A program made the translations under genes and the position numbers. From assembly GCF_900104665.1 (NCBI RefSeq), contig NZ_LT629968.1:124001-188000 (forward strand): a stretch of 64,000 nt of DNA. Direction: 5' to 3'. The notes beneath the pieces were generated by a model. That model was given only the letters and a program-made list of their open reading frames with translations. It ran no database searches and was not told where the DNA came from. The DNA is from Traorella massiliensis. Its GTDB lineage: Bacteria; Bacillota_I; Bacilli_A; Erysipelotrichales; Erysipelotrichaceae. Every line of letters starts with the position of its first letter. The first letter of the stretch is position 1. Of the stretch, positions 1 to 8,653 are shown one piece after another.

Positions 1-542
1 GTGAAGTGGCCTATATAGATACTTGTGAAGAGGTGAAATCAGTTGGCAATGGAATTACTACACCAAAAGATATGAACCATTTGCGAGAAGCTCAGAGCGT
101 GTTTTATGTTCTTTGTGAATCAATAGCTTCACGTGCTAAAGAAATCGGTATGGCCGGCAGATGTATCAGCATTCAGCTTAGAGATACTGATTTAAAAAGC
201 TTTACCCGTCAGAAAACATTATCTAGGGCAACGAATTTAAGTGATGAAATGATGATTGTAGTGATGGAACTATTGAGAAAAAATTATGATTTCTCTAAAC
301 CGTTAAGAAGTGTCAGTGTTTCTCTTTCCCATTTACAGCCAGAAAATGAAAAAGTACAGCTATCTTTATTTGAGGATGAAATACATCTTCAAAAACAATA
401 TCATCTTGAAAAAACGATCGATCAGATTCGTTTGCGATATGGTTTTAAAAGTATAAAGCGCTGCAGTATGCTTTTAGATAAAGAATTGAGTGATTTTGAT
501 CCAAAAAATGATCATATTATTTTTCCTGTAGGGTATTTTTAA
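1..542 (+). CDS. Y-family DNA polymerase (DinB/UvrX-like), C-terminal part
   Basis: The reading frame is open from the left edge, so the gene begins outside the window; the GTG at 6 is just an internal valine codon. What remains (about 180 residues) matches the thumb and little-finger region of Y-family translesion polymerases: the VKSVGNGITTPKDM stretch is typical of UmuC/DinB proteins from Firmicutes, followed by the DNA-binding little finger with LSLF near its end. The polymerase palm with its catalytic acidic residues is not in view. It shares one base with the next small gene, so the two are probably translated together. Such polymerases act in error-prone bypass of DNA lesions. Family assignment is good; the subtype (DinB versus UvrX/UmuC) is uncertain. 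Confidence 0.82.
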   Translation, partial: EVAYIDTCEEVKSVGNGITTPKDMNHLREAQSVFYVLCESIASRAKEIGMAGRCISIQLRDTDLKSFTRQKTLSRATNLSDEMMIVVMELLRKNYDFSKPLRSVSVSLSHLQPENEKVQLSLFEDEIHLQKQYHLEKTIDQIRLRYGFKSIKRCSMLLDKELSDFDPKNDHIIFPVGYF

Positions 543-781
543 TGTTGTATAAAAGATATGTCGATGTAGTTGCGTTGATAGATAAACAGGGTAAGTTAAC
601 CCCTTTGATTTTAAGATGGGATAATGGGGTTCAATATCCGATCGATCGGATATTAGAAGTTCGTAAAGCTGTAAGTGAAGTAGGAGGTAGTGGTATATTA
701 TACCGCTGTCGTATTCAAAATCAGGAAAGAAAACTGTTTTATGAAAAAAATCGCTGGTTTATTGAGAGTACAAAACCTTAG
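542..781 (+). CDS. Small hypothetical protein linked to Y-family polymerase
   Basis: A 79-residue protein whose ATG overlaps the last base of the polymerase stop codon, which suggests translational coupling. It has no signal peptide or membrane segment. It is rich in charged residues and carries an R-W-D-N-G-V-Q-Y-P segment of the type seen in small conserved proteins encoded directly after UvrX/DinB-like genes in Firmicutes. I do not recognise a catalytic motif. A role alongside the polymerase (accessory or regulatory) is inferred only from position. Confidence 0.6.
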   Translation: MLYKRYVDVVALIDKQGKLTPLILRWDNGVQYPIDRILEVRKAVSEVGGSGILYRCRIQNQERKLFYEKNRWFIESTKP

Positions 782-823
782 ATATGTAAATAAAACAAGG
801 ACAAATCTTTAGTAGCGTTTACA

Positions 824-851
824 TTGACAATATTTGGAAACGAGTTATACT
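824..851 (+). promoter_or_regulatory. Sigma-A-type promoter of ferritin gene
   Basis: A consensus -35 box TTGACA (824-829) and a -10 box TATACT (846-851) are separated by 16 bases. The ferritin ATG follows 23 bases after the -10 box, with an AAGGAGG ribosome site in between. No clear Fur or PerR palindrome is visible over the boxes. Confidence 0.75.
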
Positions 852-874
852 AAAGGTAATAAGGAGGTAAAACG

Positions 875-1390
875 ATGTTAAATGAAAAAGTAAGTTCTTT
901 ATTGAATGATCAGATCAATAAAGAAATGTATTCTGCCTATCTGTATCTTGATTTTGCCAACTATTATAAGAATAAAGGATTAGATGGCTATGCGAACTGG
1001 TATGAAATTCAGGCAAAAGAGGAAATGGATCATGCCATGTTATTTATGAAGTATCTACAAAATAATGACTATGAAGTGACTTTAGAAGCAATTGCTAAAC
1101 CGGATAAGGTGTTAAATGATTTTGGAGATGCTTTACATGCAAGTCTTGAACATGAACGTTATGTAACTTCATTGATTTATCGTATTTATGAAGCAGCCTC
1201 TGAGGCGAAAGATTATCGGACGATGCAGTTTCTAGACTGGTTCATTGATGAGCAAGGTGAAGAAGAAAAGAATGCTACAGATATGATTACGAAATATGAA
1301 TTGTTTGGAAAAGATCCAAAAAGCCTGTATATGCTTGATAATGAATACAAGTCACGTACTTATTCAGCACCTTCTTTAACGCTGGATTAA
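875..1390 (+). CDS. ftnA: Ferritin, non-heme (FtnA-like)
   Basis: This 171-residue cytosolic protein has the usual length of bacterial ferritin and its four-helix-bundle ferroxidase residues: an E-M-Y-S-A-Y-L-Y helix near residue 17, E-E-M-D-H-A near residue 50, and D-E-Q-G-E-E-E near residue 127. It would oxidise Fe(II) and store it as a mineral core, limiting Fenton chemistry when oxygen or peroxide enters. A strong AAGGAGG site lies 8 bases before the ATG. It is monocistronic, with its own promoter upstream and a two-way terminator downstream. Nearby genes for CoA-disulfide reductase and (at 54 kb) desulfoferrodoxin fit an anaerobe that must handle oxygen stress. Confidence 0.93.
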   Translation: MLNEKVSSLLNDQINKEMYSAYLYLDFANYYKNKGLDGYANWYEIQAKEEMDHAMLFMKYLQNNDYEVTLEAIAKPDKVLNDFGDALHASLEHERYVTSLIYRIYEAASEAKDYRTMQFLDWFIDEQGEEEKNATDMITKYELFGKDPKSLYMLDNEYKSRTYSAPSLTLD

Positions 1391-1403
1391 TAAAAAAAAG
1401 AAA

Positions 1404-1437
1404 GTGAATGATTCGAAAATGATCATTCACATTTTTT
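1404..1437. terminator. Bidirectional intrinsic terminator
   Basis: The arms GTGAATGAT (1404-1412) and ATCATTCAC (1422-1430) are perfectly complementary, with A-rich sequence on the left and a T-run on the right. It therefore serves both ferritin (+) and the convergent CoA-disulfide reductase gene (-). Confidence 0.85.
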
Positions 1438-1441
1438 TATT

Positions 1442-3130
1442 TTAATTGAAGTTATAGCTTGTTACAATGGGGATTCTATTTAATGTCTTATCGTTAAAAT
1501 ATTCATAGAGACAAACACCTAGAAAACTACCTGAAATATTATAAACATTTGTATAGCCAGCGCCTTGTAATGCCATTACTGCATTATAGCTTCTTTGACC
1601 GCTTCGACAATGCAGATAGACAGGACGATCTTTTGGAATTTCATTCATACGTTTTCTTAACTGACTAAGAGGGATATTGATAGCTGTGATAAGATGGCCA
1701 TTGGCAAATTCCTGTTCTTCACGAACATCGATAATATATGCTTTAGATTCTACCAGTTCTCTTACTTTGTCCACATGTACCTGATGAAAAGCTTTTTCTA
1801 ATAGATTGCCTGCGACAAGTCCTGCATAATTGACAGGATCTTTGGCTGTTGAGAAAGGTGGTGCATAACAAAGCTCAAGGTCTTTTAAATCATCGATGGT
1901 TCCATTGAATTTGATAAGTGTTGCGATCACATCAATTCTTTTTACAGCCTCACCTTTAGATATTGCTTGAGCTCCCAGCACTCTTCCGGTAGGTATTTCA
2001 AAAAGCAGTTTTAGATGCAATGGATAGCTTTGAGGCATGATCCCCACTTTATCTTGGGGAATGATATAGACAGAATCATAGCTGAATCCTAAAGCCTCAC
2101 ATTGGGCAGCATTTAATCCTGTACAGGCAGCCTGATAGTCAAATACCTGAATGCAGCTAGAACCGATATAACCATGATTTCTTACAGAGCGGCCATAGAT
2201 ATGATCGGCAGCCGCACGTGCCTGTTTCTGAGCAGGACCGGCAAGTGAGAGCATCATTGGCTGATGAGTTAAAGCGTTGAATACCTCAATGGCATCACCT
2301 ACAGCATAGATATCTGGATCACTTGTACAGTAATTAGCATCTACTTGAATCGCACCTCTCTCATTGAGTGAAAGTCCGGCATTTTTCGCAAGCAAAGTAT
2401 CAGGACGTACCCCAAGAGCTAAGATAACCGCTTCACTTTCAACAGTTTTTCCTGATTCCAGAAGTACATTGGATCCTTCAAAACCAATGGCTCTATCGTT
2501 TAGTATCAGATTGACTCCCTTATCCATCATTTCCTTATGAAGGATCTGAACCATGTCATCATCATATGTACGTAATATCTGAGGCATTGCTTCAATGAGT
2601 GATACTTCATATCCGGCATGAATTAAGTTCTCACATACTTCAACACCAATAAACCCACCGCCAAGAACAGCGGTTTTTCTTATCTTATGTTCTTTTAGAA
2701 AAGCATATAATTTTGATACATCCGCAACATTTTTAACGATAAAAGTGTGAGCCTGATCAATTCCTTTTATATTCGGAATGATAGCGCTGGCTCCAGGTGC
2801 AAGAATCAGCTTATCATAATCTTCTTCAAACTCTTCATTATTAATTAGATTTTTTACTTTGACTTTTTTTTCATCTTTTTCGATTGAAATCACTTCATGA
2901 TTCAAACGTGCCTGAATATTATATTGATGAGCAAATTTTTCAGGTGTCATCATGATTAGTTTTTGATCACTATTGACGCAATCACTTAAACGATAGGGAA
3001 GTGCACAATTTGAAAAAGAGACATGAGGTCCTTTCTCAAACATGATGATCTGTGCCTGTTCATCAAGACGTCTTATACGGGCAGCAGTACTAGCACCGCC
3101 TGCAACACCGCCAACAACTACAATTTTCAC
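1442..3130 (-). CDS. CoA-disulfide reductase with C-terminal rhodanese domain
   Basis: A 562-residue flavoprotein of the CoADR-rhodanese class. The N-terminus has an FAD-binding VVVGGVAGGAS motif, then S-F-S-N-C-A-L-P-Y with the single redox-active cysteine C42 typical of CoA-disulfide reductases and NADH oxidases. A second nucleotide-binding motif AVLGGGFIGVE lies near residue 155 and an FAD contact DIYAVGDA near residue 270. The last 100 residues form a rhodanese domain with active-site L-H-C-R-S-G-Q-R-S. It would use NAD(P)H to reduce CoA disulfides or persulfides and handle sulfane sulfur. The start is GTG, placed 7 bases after AAGGAGG; an ATG between them is out of frame. It converges with ferritin and shares its terminator. 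Confidence 0.9.
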   Translation of the reverse strand: MKIVVVGGVAGGASTAARIRRLDEQAQIIMFEKGPHVSFSNCALPYRLSDCVNSDQKLIMMTPEKFAHQYNIQARLNHEVISIEKDEKKVKVKNLINNEEFEEDYDKLILAPGASAIIPNIKGIDQAHTFIVKNVADVSKLYAFLKEHKIRKTAVLGGGFIGVEVCENLIHAGYEVSLIEAMPQILRTYDDDMVQILHKEMMDKGVNLILNDRAIGFEGSNVLLESGKTVESEAVILALGVRPDTLLAKNAGLSLNERGAIQVDANYCTSDPDIYAVGDAIEVFNALTHQPMMLSLAGPAQKQARAAADHIYGRSVRNHGYIGSSCIQVFDYQAACTGLNAAQCEALGFSYDSVYIIPQDKVGIMPQSYPLHLKLLFEIPTGRVLGAQAISKGEAVKRIDVIATLIKFNGTIDDLKDLELCYAPPFSTAKDPVNYAGLVAGNLLEKAFHQVHVDKVRELVESKAYIIDVREEQEFANGHLITAINIPLSQLRKRMNEIPKDRPVYLHCRSGQRSYNAVMALQGAGYTNVYNISGSFLGVCLYEYFNDKTLNRIPIVTSYNFN

Positions 3131-3213
3131 TTCATTTCCTCCTTAAAATCTTAAGCTTTTTTGTATTTTAATTATATTCTAAAGAAAAATAACGTGTCAA
3201 CGGAAATACCCAT

Positions 3214-3243
3214 TAAGAAAAAAACAGTGATGAACACTGTTTT
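3214..3243 (-). terminator. Intrinsic terminator of HAD phosphatase gene
   Basis: The stem AAAACAGTG (3221-3229) / CACTGTTTT (3235-3243) is followed, on the minus strand, by a T-run (plus-strand A-run at 3214-3224). It ends transcription just after the HAD gene. Confidence 0.78.
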
Positions 3244-3253
3244 AGAAAATATC

Positions 3254-3964
3254 TTATTTTACTTCAGGAAGTTCTTCTACAAATTTAAGGAAATCAAGAC
3301 TGCTTCCTTTCCATTTGCAATTAATTTCAAGGTTATCATGATTCAACATATAATCTTCTACAAGAAATAATGGTACACCTAACGTTTGAATAGCACCATC
3401 TTCTTTGACATCGTTGCCAACCATCATACATTGATGAACGTCAAGGTGCTGACCTTCGATAACTTCTTTATAATAATCAACAGAAGGTTTACTGAAAGAA
3501 GAATTCTCATAAGTAGTGATCCATTCAAAATCATTCGGATCAAGCCCTGCCCATTGTGTTCTTTTTAAAGTTGCGATACGTGGGAATAAAGGATTTGTAG
3601 TTAGATATAAACGATAACCTTTTTCTTTTAAAATTTTTACGGCTTGAATCATATTTTCACTTTGAATACCACTATTGATCTTATCAAAAACATTCTCATA
3701 GAATTCATAGAATTCAGGCTCAATTTCATCTTGATCAATCTTTGTGATCTCAACAAATGTTTTCCAAAAAACTTCTTCATTTGTATGACTGCCATCATTT
3801 TTCACCATTGCCATCGTGCCTTTTAATATTGCATCAAGAATCATCTTTCCATCACGGTTCTTTTCACTCATTGTCTGGGCAAGCAGACCAAAATATTTTT
3901 TAGTAAATTCTTCTATATCCATAGGAAGCAGAGTACCATCTAAATCAAATAAAATCGTATTCAT
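3254..3964 (-). CDS. HAD-superfamily hydrolase
   Basis: A 236-residue soluble protein with HAD motif I D-L-D-G-T at the N-terminus (nucleophile aspartate about residue 7), motif II threonine in L-Y-L-T-T-N near residue 115, a lysine in S-F-S-K-P-S-V-D, and motif III G-N-D-V-K-E-D. The helical insertion after motif I gives a C1-cap phosphatase, similar to phosphoglycolate-phosphatase-like or nucleotidase members. The substrate cannot be read from sequence. The start at 3964 is preferred because AAGGAG lies 9 bases upstream; the earlier in-frame ATG at 3973 directly abuts that site. It is a single gene with its own terminator. Confidence 0.85.
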   Translation of the reverse strand: MNTILFDLDGTLLPMDIEEFTKKYFGLLAQTMSEKNRDGKMILDAILKGTMAMVKNDGSHTNEEVFWKTFVEITKIDQDEIEPEFYEFYENVFDKINSGIQSENMIQAVKILKEKGYRLYLTTNPLFPRIATLKRTQWAGLDPNDFEWITTYENSSFSKPSVDYYKEVIEGQHLDVHQCMMVGNDVKEDGAIQTLGVPLFLVEDYMLNHDNLEINCKWKGSSLDFLKFVEELPEVK

Positions 3965-4023
3965 TACTATCATCTCCTTATTCTTACTTGTCTTATTATA
4001 ATGGTTTTAAATCTATTTGTATA

Positions 4024-4064
4024 GAAAAAATGACAGGAAAGACGTATCATCTTTCGCTGTCATT
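4024..4064 (-). terminator. Terminator of nrdD-nrdG
   Basis: AATGACAG (4029-4036) pairs with CTGTCATT (4057-4064), extended inward by GAAAG/CTTTC. The minus-strand transcript then reads a T-run (A-run at 4025-4030 on plus). The stem overlaps the nrdG stop codon. Confidence 0.8.
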
Positions 4065-4551
4065 CTGTAAATAAAACAATCTTATTTTCTTTTAGTGATG
4101 CTGCTACATCAATAACTCGCTGGTTTGAAGAGCCTCGCCATTTTAAGCGAAAATCATGAAGCTCATCTTTATATAATCCGTCAACAAGTACATCAATATA
4201 CTGGAGAACTTCTTTATCTTTTAAGTCTTCATACTGATATCCAGTCCATGACCAAATGGATTTAGCTGGATATTTTTCTTTAAAGGCTTTAGAAAGGGCA
4301 CAGGTTCCTTCAATATTGGCGGGATGCATCGGTTCGCCACCTAAGATAGATAAACCAACGATATTGTCAGATTCAGCTAAAAAGAGCACTTTTTGAATCG
4401 TTTGTTCATTAAATTCATTTCCACCTTGGAAATCATGGGTTTCAGGATTAAAACAGTTAGGGCAGTGGAAAGCACAGCCTTGCATGAATATGGAAACCCT
4501 GACACCTGGACCGTTGGAAATGTCCATTTTTCTTATTTTCGCATATCTCAT
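4060..4551 (-). CDS. nrdG: Anaerobic ribonucleotide reductase activating protein NrdG
   Basis: A 163-residue radical-SAM activase. The C-A-F-H-C-P-N-C cluster gives cysteines C26, C30 and C33 (CX3CX2C), which bind the [4Fe-4S] cluster; N-G-P-G-V-R-V-S and the L-G-G-E-P segment are the usual SAM-binding neighbours. It cleaves S-adenosylmethionine and installs the glycyl radical on NrdD. Its ATG lies one base past the nrdD stop codon, so the two form a tight operon, as is normal for class III reductase. Length and gene order match the family. Confidence 0.95.
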   Translation of the reverse strand: MRYAKIRKMDISNGPGVRVSIFMQGCAFHCPNCFNPETHDFQGGNEFNEQTIQKVLFLAESDNIVGLSILGGEPMHPANIEGTCALSKAFKEKYPAKSIWSWTGYQYEDLKDKEVLQYIDVLVDGLYKDELHDFRLKWRGSSNQRVIDVAASLKENKIVLFTE

Positions 4552-4552
4552 A

Positions 4553-6706
4553 TTATGCGTCCTTATTGTCTATATGAAGTACTCTTTCTTTGATTTCCTG
4601 GGTTCTTCCTTTGTTCCAGAAATTGCTGCCGATATAACCGCAAGTTCTTCTAGCGACATTAAGTTTATCGTGATCACGGTTACCGCAGTTTGGACAATAC
4701 CATTCCATATTGTCGTCGATCAAAATCTCACCATCATAACCGCATACCTGACAATAATCAGATTTCGTATTTAATTCCGCATACATGATATTGTCATAGA
4801 TAAACTGAATAATTTGAAGAACAGCATCGATATTGTTTGTTAGGTTTGGTGTTTCCACGTAAGAAACAGCACCTCCTGGGCTCAGTTTCTGGAATTCGCT
4901 TTCTAATTTTAGCTTAGTGAAAGCATCGATTTCTTCAAATACCGGTACATGATAAGAATTCGTAATATAATCACGATCTGTAATACCACGGATCTTACCG
5001 AAGCGATCTCTTAAACATTTCGCAAATTTATAAGTTGTTGATTCAATTGGTGTACCATAGACACTATAATCAATATTTTCAGCTTCTTTCCATTCTTTGC
5101 ACTTGTCATTCATCTTCTGCATGACTTCTAGACCAAATTCTTTTCCTTTACCATTGTCAGTATGACTGTGACCGGTCATATATTTGACACATTCGTAAAG
5201 TCCGGCATAGCCTAGAGAAATCGTTGAATAACCATTATGCAGTAAATCATGAATGCTAGCACCTTTTGGCAGTCGAGCTAAAGCTCCGTGCTGCCAAAGA
5301 ATTGGCGCAGCATCAGAAGTGATGTTACTTAAACGCTTATGACGGATCTGTAAAGCACGGTGGCATAATTCCAGACGTTCCTCAAAGATTTTCCAGAAAA
5401 GTTCTGGATCTTTTCCGCTAGATAATGCGACATCGACTAAATTGATCGTAACGACACCCTGGTTGAAACGTCCATAGTATTTTGGCTTGCCATTTTCATC
5501 AGCATATGGTGTTAAGAAAGAACGGCATCCCATGCAAGGATAGCAGGCAGCATTACCATTTTTGTCAATTTTTAATTCTTTCATGACTTTTTCAGAGATG
5601 TAATCAGGAACCATTCGTTTTGCCGTACACTTAGCAGCAAGCTCGGTCAGATACCAATATTTGCTTCCTTCTGTGATATTGTCTTCTTCAAGAACATATA
5701 AAAGTTTTGGGAAAGCAGGTGTAATGTAGACATTCTTTTCATTTTTCATACCTTGCATACGCTGCTTGAGCACTTCCTCAATGATCAAAGCTAATTCTTC
5801 TTTATATTCTTCTGTTTCACCTAAATAAAGACAAACACTTAAGAATGGTGCCTGACCATTGGTCGTTGTCATAGAGTTGATCTGATACTGGAAGGTTTGT
5901 ACACCATCAGTAATTTCTTTTGCCAGATCCTCTTTCGCAAACTTAACTGACATTTCTTCATCAAAACCACGATTACGATATTTTTCTAAATAACGTTTAT
6001 AACTTTCTCTGACAAAAGGCGCTAAATGTGTCATCGTGATCGTAGCTCCACCATACTGGCTGGAAGAAACAGCAGTGATCAGCTGGGTTGCGATCGTCAT
6101 CGCTGTAAGGAAGCGATGTGGTTTTTCAATCATGACACCGTTGATGTTTGTGCCATTTTGAAGCATATCTTCTAAGTTGATCAAATCACAGTTATGTAAC
6201 GCATTCTGTGCAAAGTAATCAGCATCATGGAAGTGAATGATCCCTTCATCATGGGCTTGAACGATATCTTCAGGCAATAAAAAACGACGTGTGATATCCG
6301 TGCTGGTAATTCCTGCAAGATAATCTCTTTGAGTTGTAACAACCTTCGCATTTTTATTGGAATTTTCACTGTTCCAATATTCACTTTCTCCTTCTATTAA
6401 TTCTTTGATCGCTAAATCAGTTGTATTTGCTTTTCTAACTAATTCACGAGTATAACGATAAGTGATATATTTTTTTGCCAAAGCATATTTTCCTAAAGCC
6501 ATTAATTTAACTTCAATGATATCTTGAATATCTTCTACTAAAATTCTTTTCTTATTTAAACTTTCAATATATTTGATGATTGCATTGATCTGTTCTTCGC
6601 TAACACGATCATCCTCTCTTACTTCCGCATTGGCTTTACCAATAGCAATCGCAATTTTTTCAGGAAAATAATCGACAACATGTCCATCTCTTTTAATAAT
6701 TTTCAT
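4553..6706 (-). CDS. nrdD: Anaerobic ribonucleoside-triphosphate reductase NrdD
   Basis: A class III ribonucleotide reductase of 717 residues. It has an N-terminal ATP-cone (from M-K-I-I-K-R-D-G to about residue 90), the large glycyl-radical barrel, and a C-terminal zinc site C-Q-V-C-G ... C-P-N-C-G followed by the radical loop R-R-T-C-G-Y-I-G-S-N-F-W. It makes dNTPs without oxygen, with formate as usual reductant. The frame is open upstream to 6895, but the start at 6706 is chosen: it has a GAGGTAC-type ribosome site, and translation then begins exactly at the conserved ATP-cone. The longer N-terminus would overlap the divergent regulator. It is followed immediately by nrdG. Confidence 0.95.
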   Translation of the reverse strand: MKIIKRDGHVVDYFPEKIAIAIGKANAEVREDDRVSEEQINAIIKYIESLNKKRILVEDIQDIIEVKLMALGKYALAKKYITYRYTRELVRKANTTDLAIKELIEGESEYWNSENSNKNAKVVTTQRDYLAGITSTDITRRFLLPEDIVQAHDEGIIHFHDADYFAQNALHNCDLINLEDMLQNGTNINGVMIEKPHRFLTAMTIATQLITAVSSSQYGGATITMTHLAPFVRESYKRYLEKYRNRGFDEEMSVKFAKEDLAKEITDGVQTFQYQINSMTTTNGQAPFLSVCLYLGETEEYKEELALIIEEVLKQRMQGMKNEKNVYITPAFPKLLYVLEEDNITEGSKYWYLTELAAKCTAKRMVPDYISEKVMKELKIDKNGNAACYPCMGCRSFLTPYADENGKPKYYGRFNQGVVTINLVDVALSSGKDPELFWKIFEERLELCHRALQIRHKRLSNITSDAAPILWQHGALARLPKGASIHDLLHNGYSTISLGYAGLYECVKYMTGHSHTDNGKGKEFGLEVMQKMNDKCKEWKEAENIDYSVYGTPIESTTYKFAKCLRDRFGKIRGITDRDYITNSYHVPVFEEIDAFTKLKLESEFQKLSPGGAVSYVETPNLTNNIDAVLQIIQFIYDNIMYAELNTKSDYCQVCGYDGEILIDDNMEWYCPNCGNRDHDKLNVARRTCGYIGSNFWNKGRTQEIKERVLHIDNKDA

Positions 6707-6732
6707 AATATGTACCTCTTTTTTTATGTGTA

Positions 6733-6801
6733 AATATAGTTTAGCACAATAGAAAAAGATATACTGTTGCATTTGCAACAATATTGAATTCGTGCTAATA
6801 T
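6733..6801. promoter_or_regulatory. Divergent promoters with shared palindromic operator (nrdD / crp-type gene)
   Basis: A near-perfect dyad TGTTGCA-TT-TGCAACA spans 6765-6780. To its right, TTGCAA (6774-6779) and TAATAT (6796-6801), 16 bases apart, can serve as promoter of the Crp/Fnr-type gene, with the dyad overlapping its -35 box. To its left, TATATT on the minus strand (6733-6738) can be the -10 box of nrdD with a poor -35 box, which places the dyad about 45 bases before the start of transcription. That geometry fits activation of nrdD and repression of the regulator by the same protein. The boxes are read directly; the regulation is inferred. Confidence 0.6.
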
Positions 6802-6824
6802 TTTTATAAAGGTGAGTGAAAACG

Positions 6825-7454
6825 ATGGCTATTAATGTATTTAAAAAAATAAATTCAGAAGATAAATCAATGCTGTTAAAAAATTTAGAGGCCAACCGAG
6901 TTTGTTTAAAAAAAAATGAAAGTCTTTCTACGACAAGGTTAAATCAGGTAATAGGGATTATTAATGAAGGTTATATACAGATTGTCAAGACAGATTATTA
7001 CGGTAATAATATCATCATAGAGGAATTGTATAAAGATTCTGTATTTGGCAGCAGTATCTCTTTTTCAATTAATGAGGGATGTGAGATTCTGGCAAAAGAT
7101 GACAGTGAAATTCTTCTTTTTGATGTAGCAGCCGTTCGTAATCTTTCAAATGATAAAGAGTATCACTATCAGTTTTTATTGAATCTCTCAGAAATATATA
7201 TGGGAATCATTACTCAGCGTAATGAAAGAATACGTATTTTAACGAATAAAACAATACGAAATAAGCTTTTAGAATATTTTGATATTCTTTCTAAAAAAAC
7301 AGGTTCAAGAATCATTCATCTTCCCTTTTCATATACCGATATGGCTGATTATCTCGCAGTAGATCGCAGCGCGATGAGCCGTGAATTAAAAAAGTTAAAG
7401 GAAGAAAAAATCATTGAAGTAAAATCACGGAGGATAACGTTGTTGAATAGATAG
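6825..7454 (+). CDS. Crp/Fnr-family transcriptional regulator
   Basis: A 209-residue regulator with an N-terminal cyclic-nucleotide-binding-like beta barrel, a long dimerisation helix around residues 105-140 (I-T-Q-R-N-E-R-I-R), and a C-terminal winged helix whose recognition helix is D-R-S-A-M-S-R-E-L-K-K-L. There are only two cysteines, so it lacks the four-cysteine Fe-S motif of true FNR. The effector is therefore unknown. The ATG at 6825 is chosen because AAAGGTGAG lies just upstream; the GTG at 6816 is part of that site. It diverges from nrdDG across a shared palindrome, so control of anaerobic nucleotide reduction is a reasonable inference. Confidence 0.88.
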   Translation: MAINVFKKINSEDKSMLLKNLEANRVCLKKNESLSTTRLNQVIGIINEGYIQIVKTDYYGNNIIIEELYKDSVFGSSISFSINEGCEILAKDDSEILLFDVAAVRNLSNDKEYHYQFLLNLSEIYMGIITQRNERIRILTNKTIRNKLLEYFDILSKKTGSRIIHLPFSYTDMADYLAVDRSAMSRELKKLKEEKIIEVKSRRITLLNR

Positions 7455-7608
7455 ATGGAATCTCATGGGTGAGCGTAGAACGTAAGCCTCATTTACAAAA
7501 TCGAATGCAAAGTGTTAAAAGAAATGATTTATAATTTTCTAATAATTTTTACAAAAAGTGGGAAAAATGAAGATTGAATGCATATAGAAGAGTAGGAGGT
7601 ACTCTTTT

Positions 7609-8525
7609 ATGAAGCAGAAAATCTTACTTGATCAGCATTTTAAGAATATCTTAAGGAACAAGCTGATCCTTGCTTATATCATGAAGGACAATCTTGATGA
7701 ATATGCAAATTCCTCTATCAGTGAAATCATGAAATGCATCGAGCCTCAAGGAGATGTCCCTTTGCATACGCATCTTATTTCTGGACATCGCAATGAGAAC
7801 AATGAAGATGATGTCAGTGTTGTCTTCGATTCGCTTGTCTATGCATCCCTGCCCCATGATGATAAAAGAAAAATCGCCATGATCATCAATCTGGAAGCAC
7901 AGGGTGAACTGAAAGGAAGAAGCCATGTCTTAAGCAGGGCCAACTACTACAATTCCCGCAATGTATCGATGCAGGTGAATGAGTTCTTCGACCATGCACA
8001 GTATGACGATATCGTAAAGGTCGTATCGATCTGGATCGTGTTCAATGCCCCCAAGCATAAGCAAAACTGCATCAACCGTTACCGGTGGTGGAGGAGCATA
8101 TTATCGGGAATGCGTGCGAGGAGGAAAAATATTTTGATAAGCAGCAGATCCTTGTGCTATACTTAGGGTATAAGGAAAGCGAATATATTTCGATGAACAT
8201 CCTAAGGATATTGGCAGATAATGGGATGGACTATGAAACAAAGAATGAGGCATTAGAGAAGTACGATATAAGGCTTAAGGGAGGACTGGCAAAGGAGGTA
8301 AGAAGCATGTGTGATTATGGAGATTATGTAGAGAAGATGGGCACAGAGAAAGGAATTGCTCAGGGATTACAGAGAGGAATATTACAAGGCAAGGAAGAAG
8401 AAAGACTTGTGTCACTTAGTTCACTGATGAAGAATATGAAAATTGATTTGCATGAAGCCATGAAGTTATTGAATATTCCTGAAAGTGAATATCATAAGTA
8501 TATGAAATTAATGAATCATTCGTAA
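7609..8525 (+). pseudogene. PD-(D/E)XK nuclease-type transposase (Rpn-like), frameshifted
   Basis: Two overlapping frames make one gene. The first (7609 to about 8090) holds the nuclease core: D-S-L-V-Y-A-S-L near residue 80, N-L-E-A-Q near residue 98, and R-A-N-Y-Y-N-S-R. The second frame (from about 8061 to 8525) gives the normal C-terminal half: H-I-I-G-N-A, the helical region, and the Q-G-L-Q-R-G-I-L-Q-G-K-E-E-E tail typical of Rpn/YhgA-like proteins. The switch needs a -1 (or +2) shift around 8061-8090, where the run GTGGTGGAGGAG is a likely slip site. A strong AGGAGG site precedes the first ATG. I read this as an inactivated or error-bearing copy of a mobile gene; base use is richer in G+C than its neighbours. 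Confidence 0.7.
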
Positions 8526-8616
8526 ATGTTTCTGGTTTTTAAGATATCGTGAAACAAATTCTCATAAGGAGGGTTTGTTTTTTTTGCGTTGCTGGCAATG
8601 ATTTTTATTTCATGTT

Positions 8617-8641
8617 AAACTCTATATATACTTTAGAGTTT
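8617..8641 (+). promoter_or_regulatory. Dyad upstream of merR-type gene
   Basis: AAACTCTA (8617-8624) and TAGAGTTT (8634-8641) form a perfect 8-bp inverted repeat with TATATA between. It ends four bases before the GGAGGA ribosome site of the MerR gene. The inner pattern ACTCT-N11-AGAGT matches the operator at 9522-9542 in spacing, suggesting autoregulation. Confidence 0.6.
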
Positions 8642-8653
8642 TTTGGAGGATTT

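Noticed and set aside
6707-6895. 63-residue N-terminal extension of NrdD
   Set aside because: It has no ribosome site, crosses the divergent regulator's start and precedes the conserved ATP-cone; the ATG at 6706 has a good site.
8061-8090. Programmed -1 frameshift in the PD-(D/E)XK gene
   Set aside because: There is no slippery heptamer or clear downstream pseudoknot; a plain indel is simpler.
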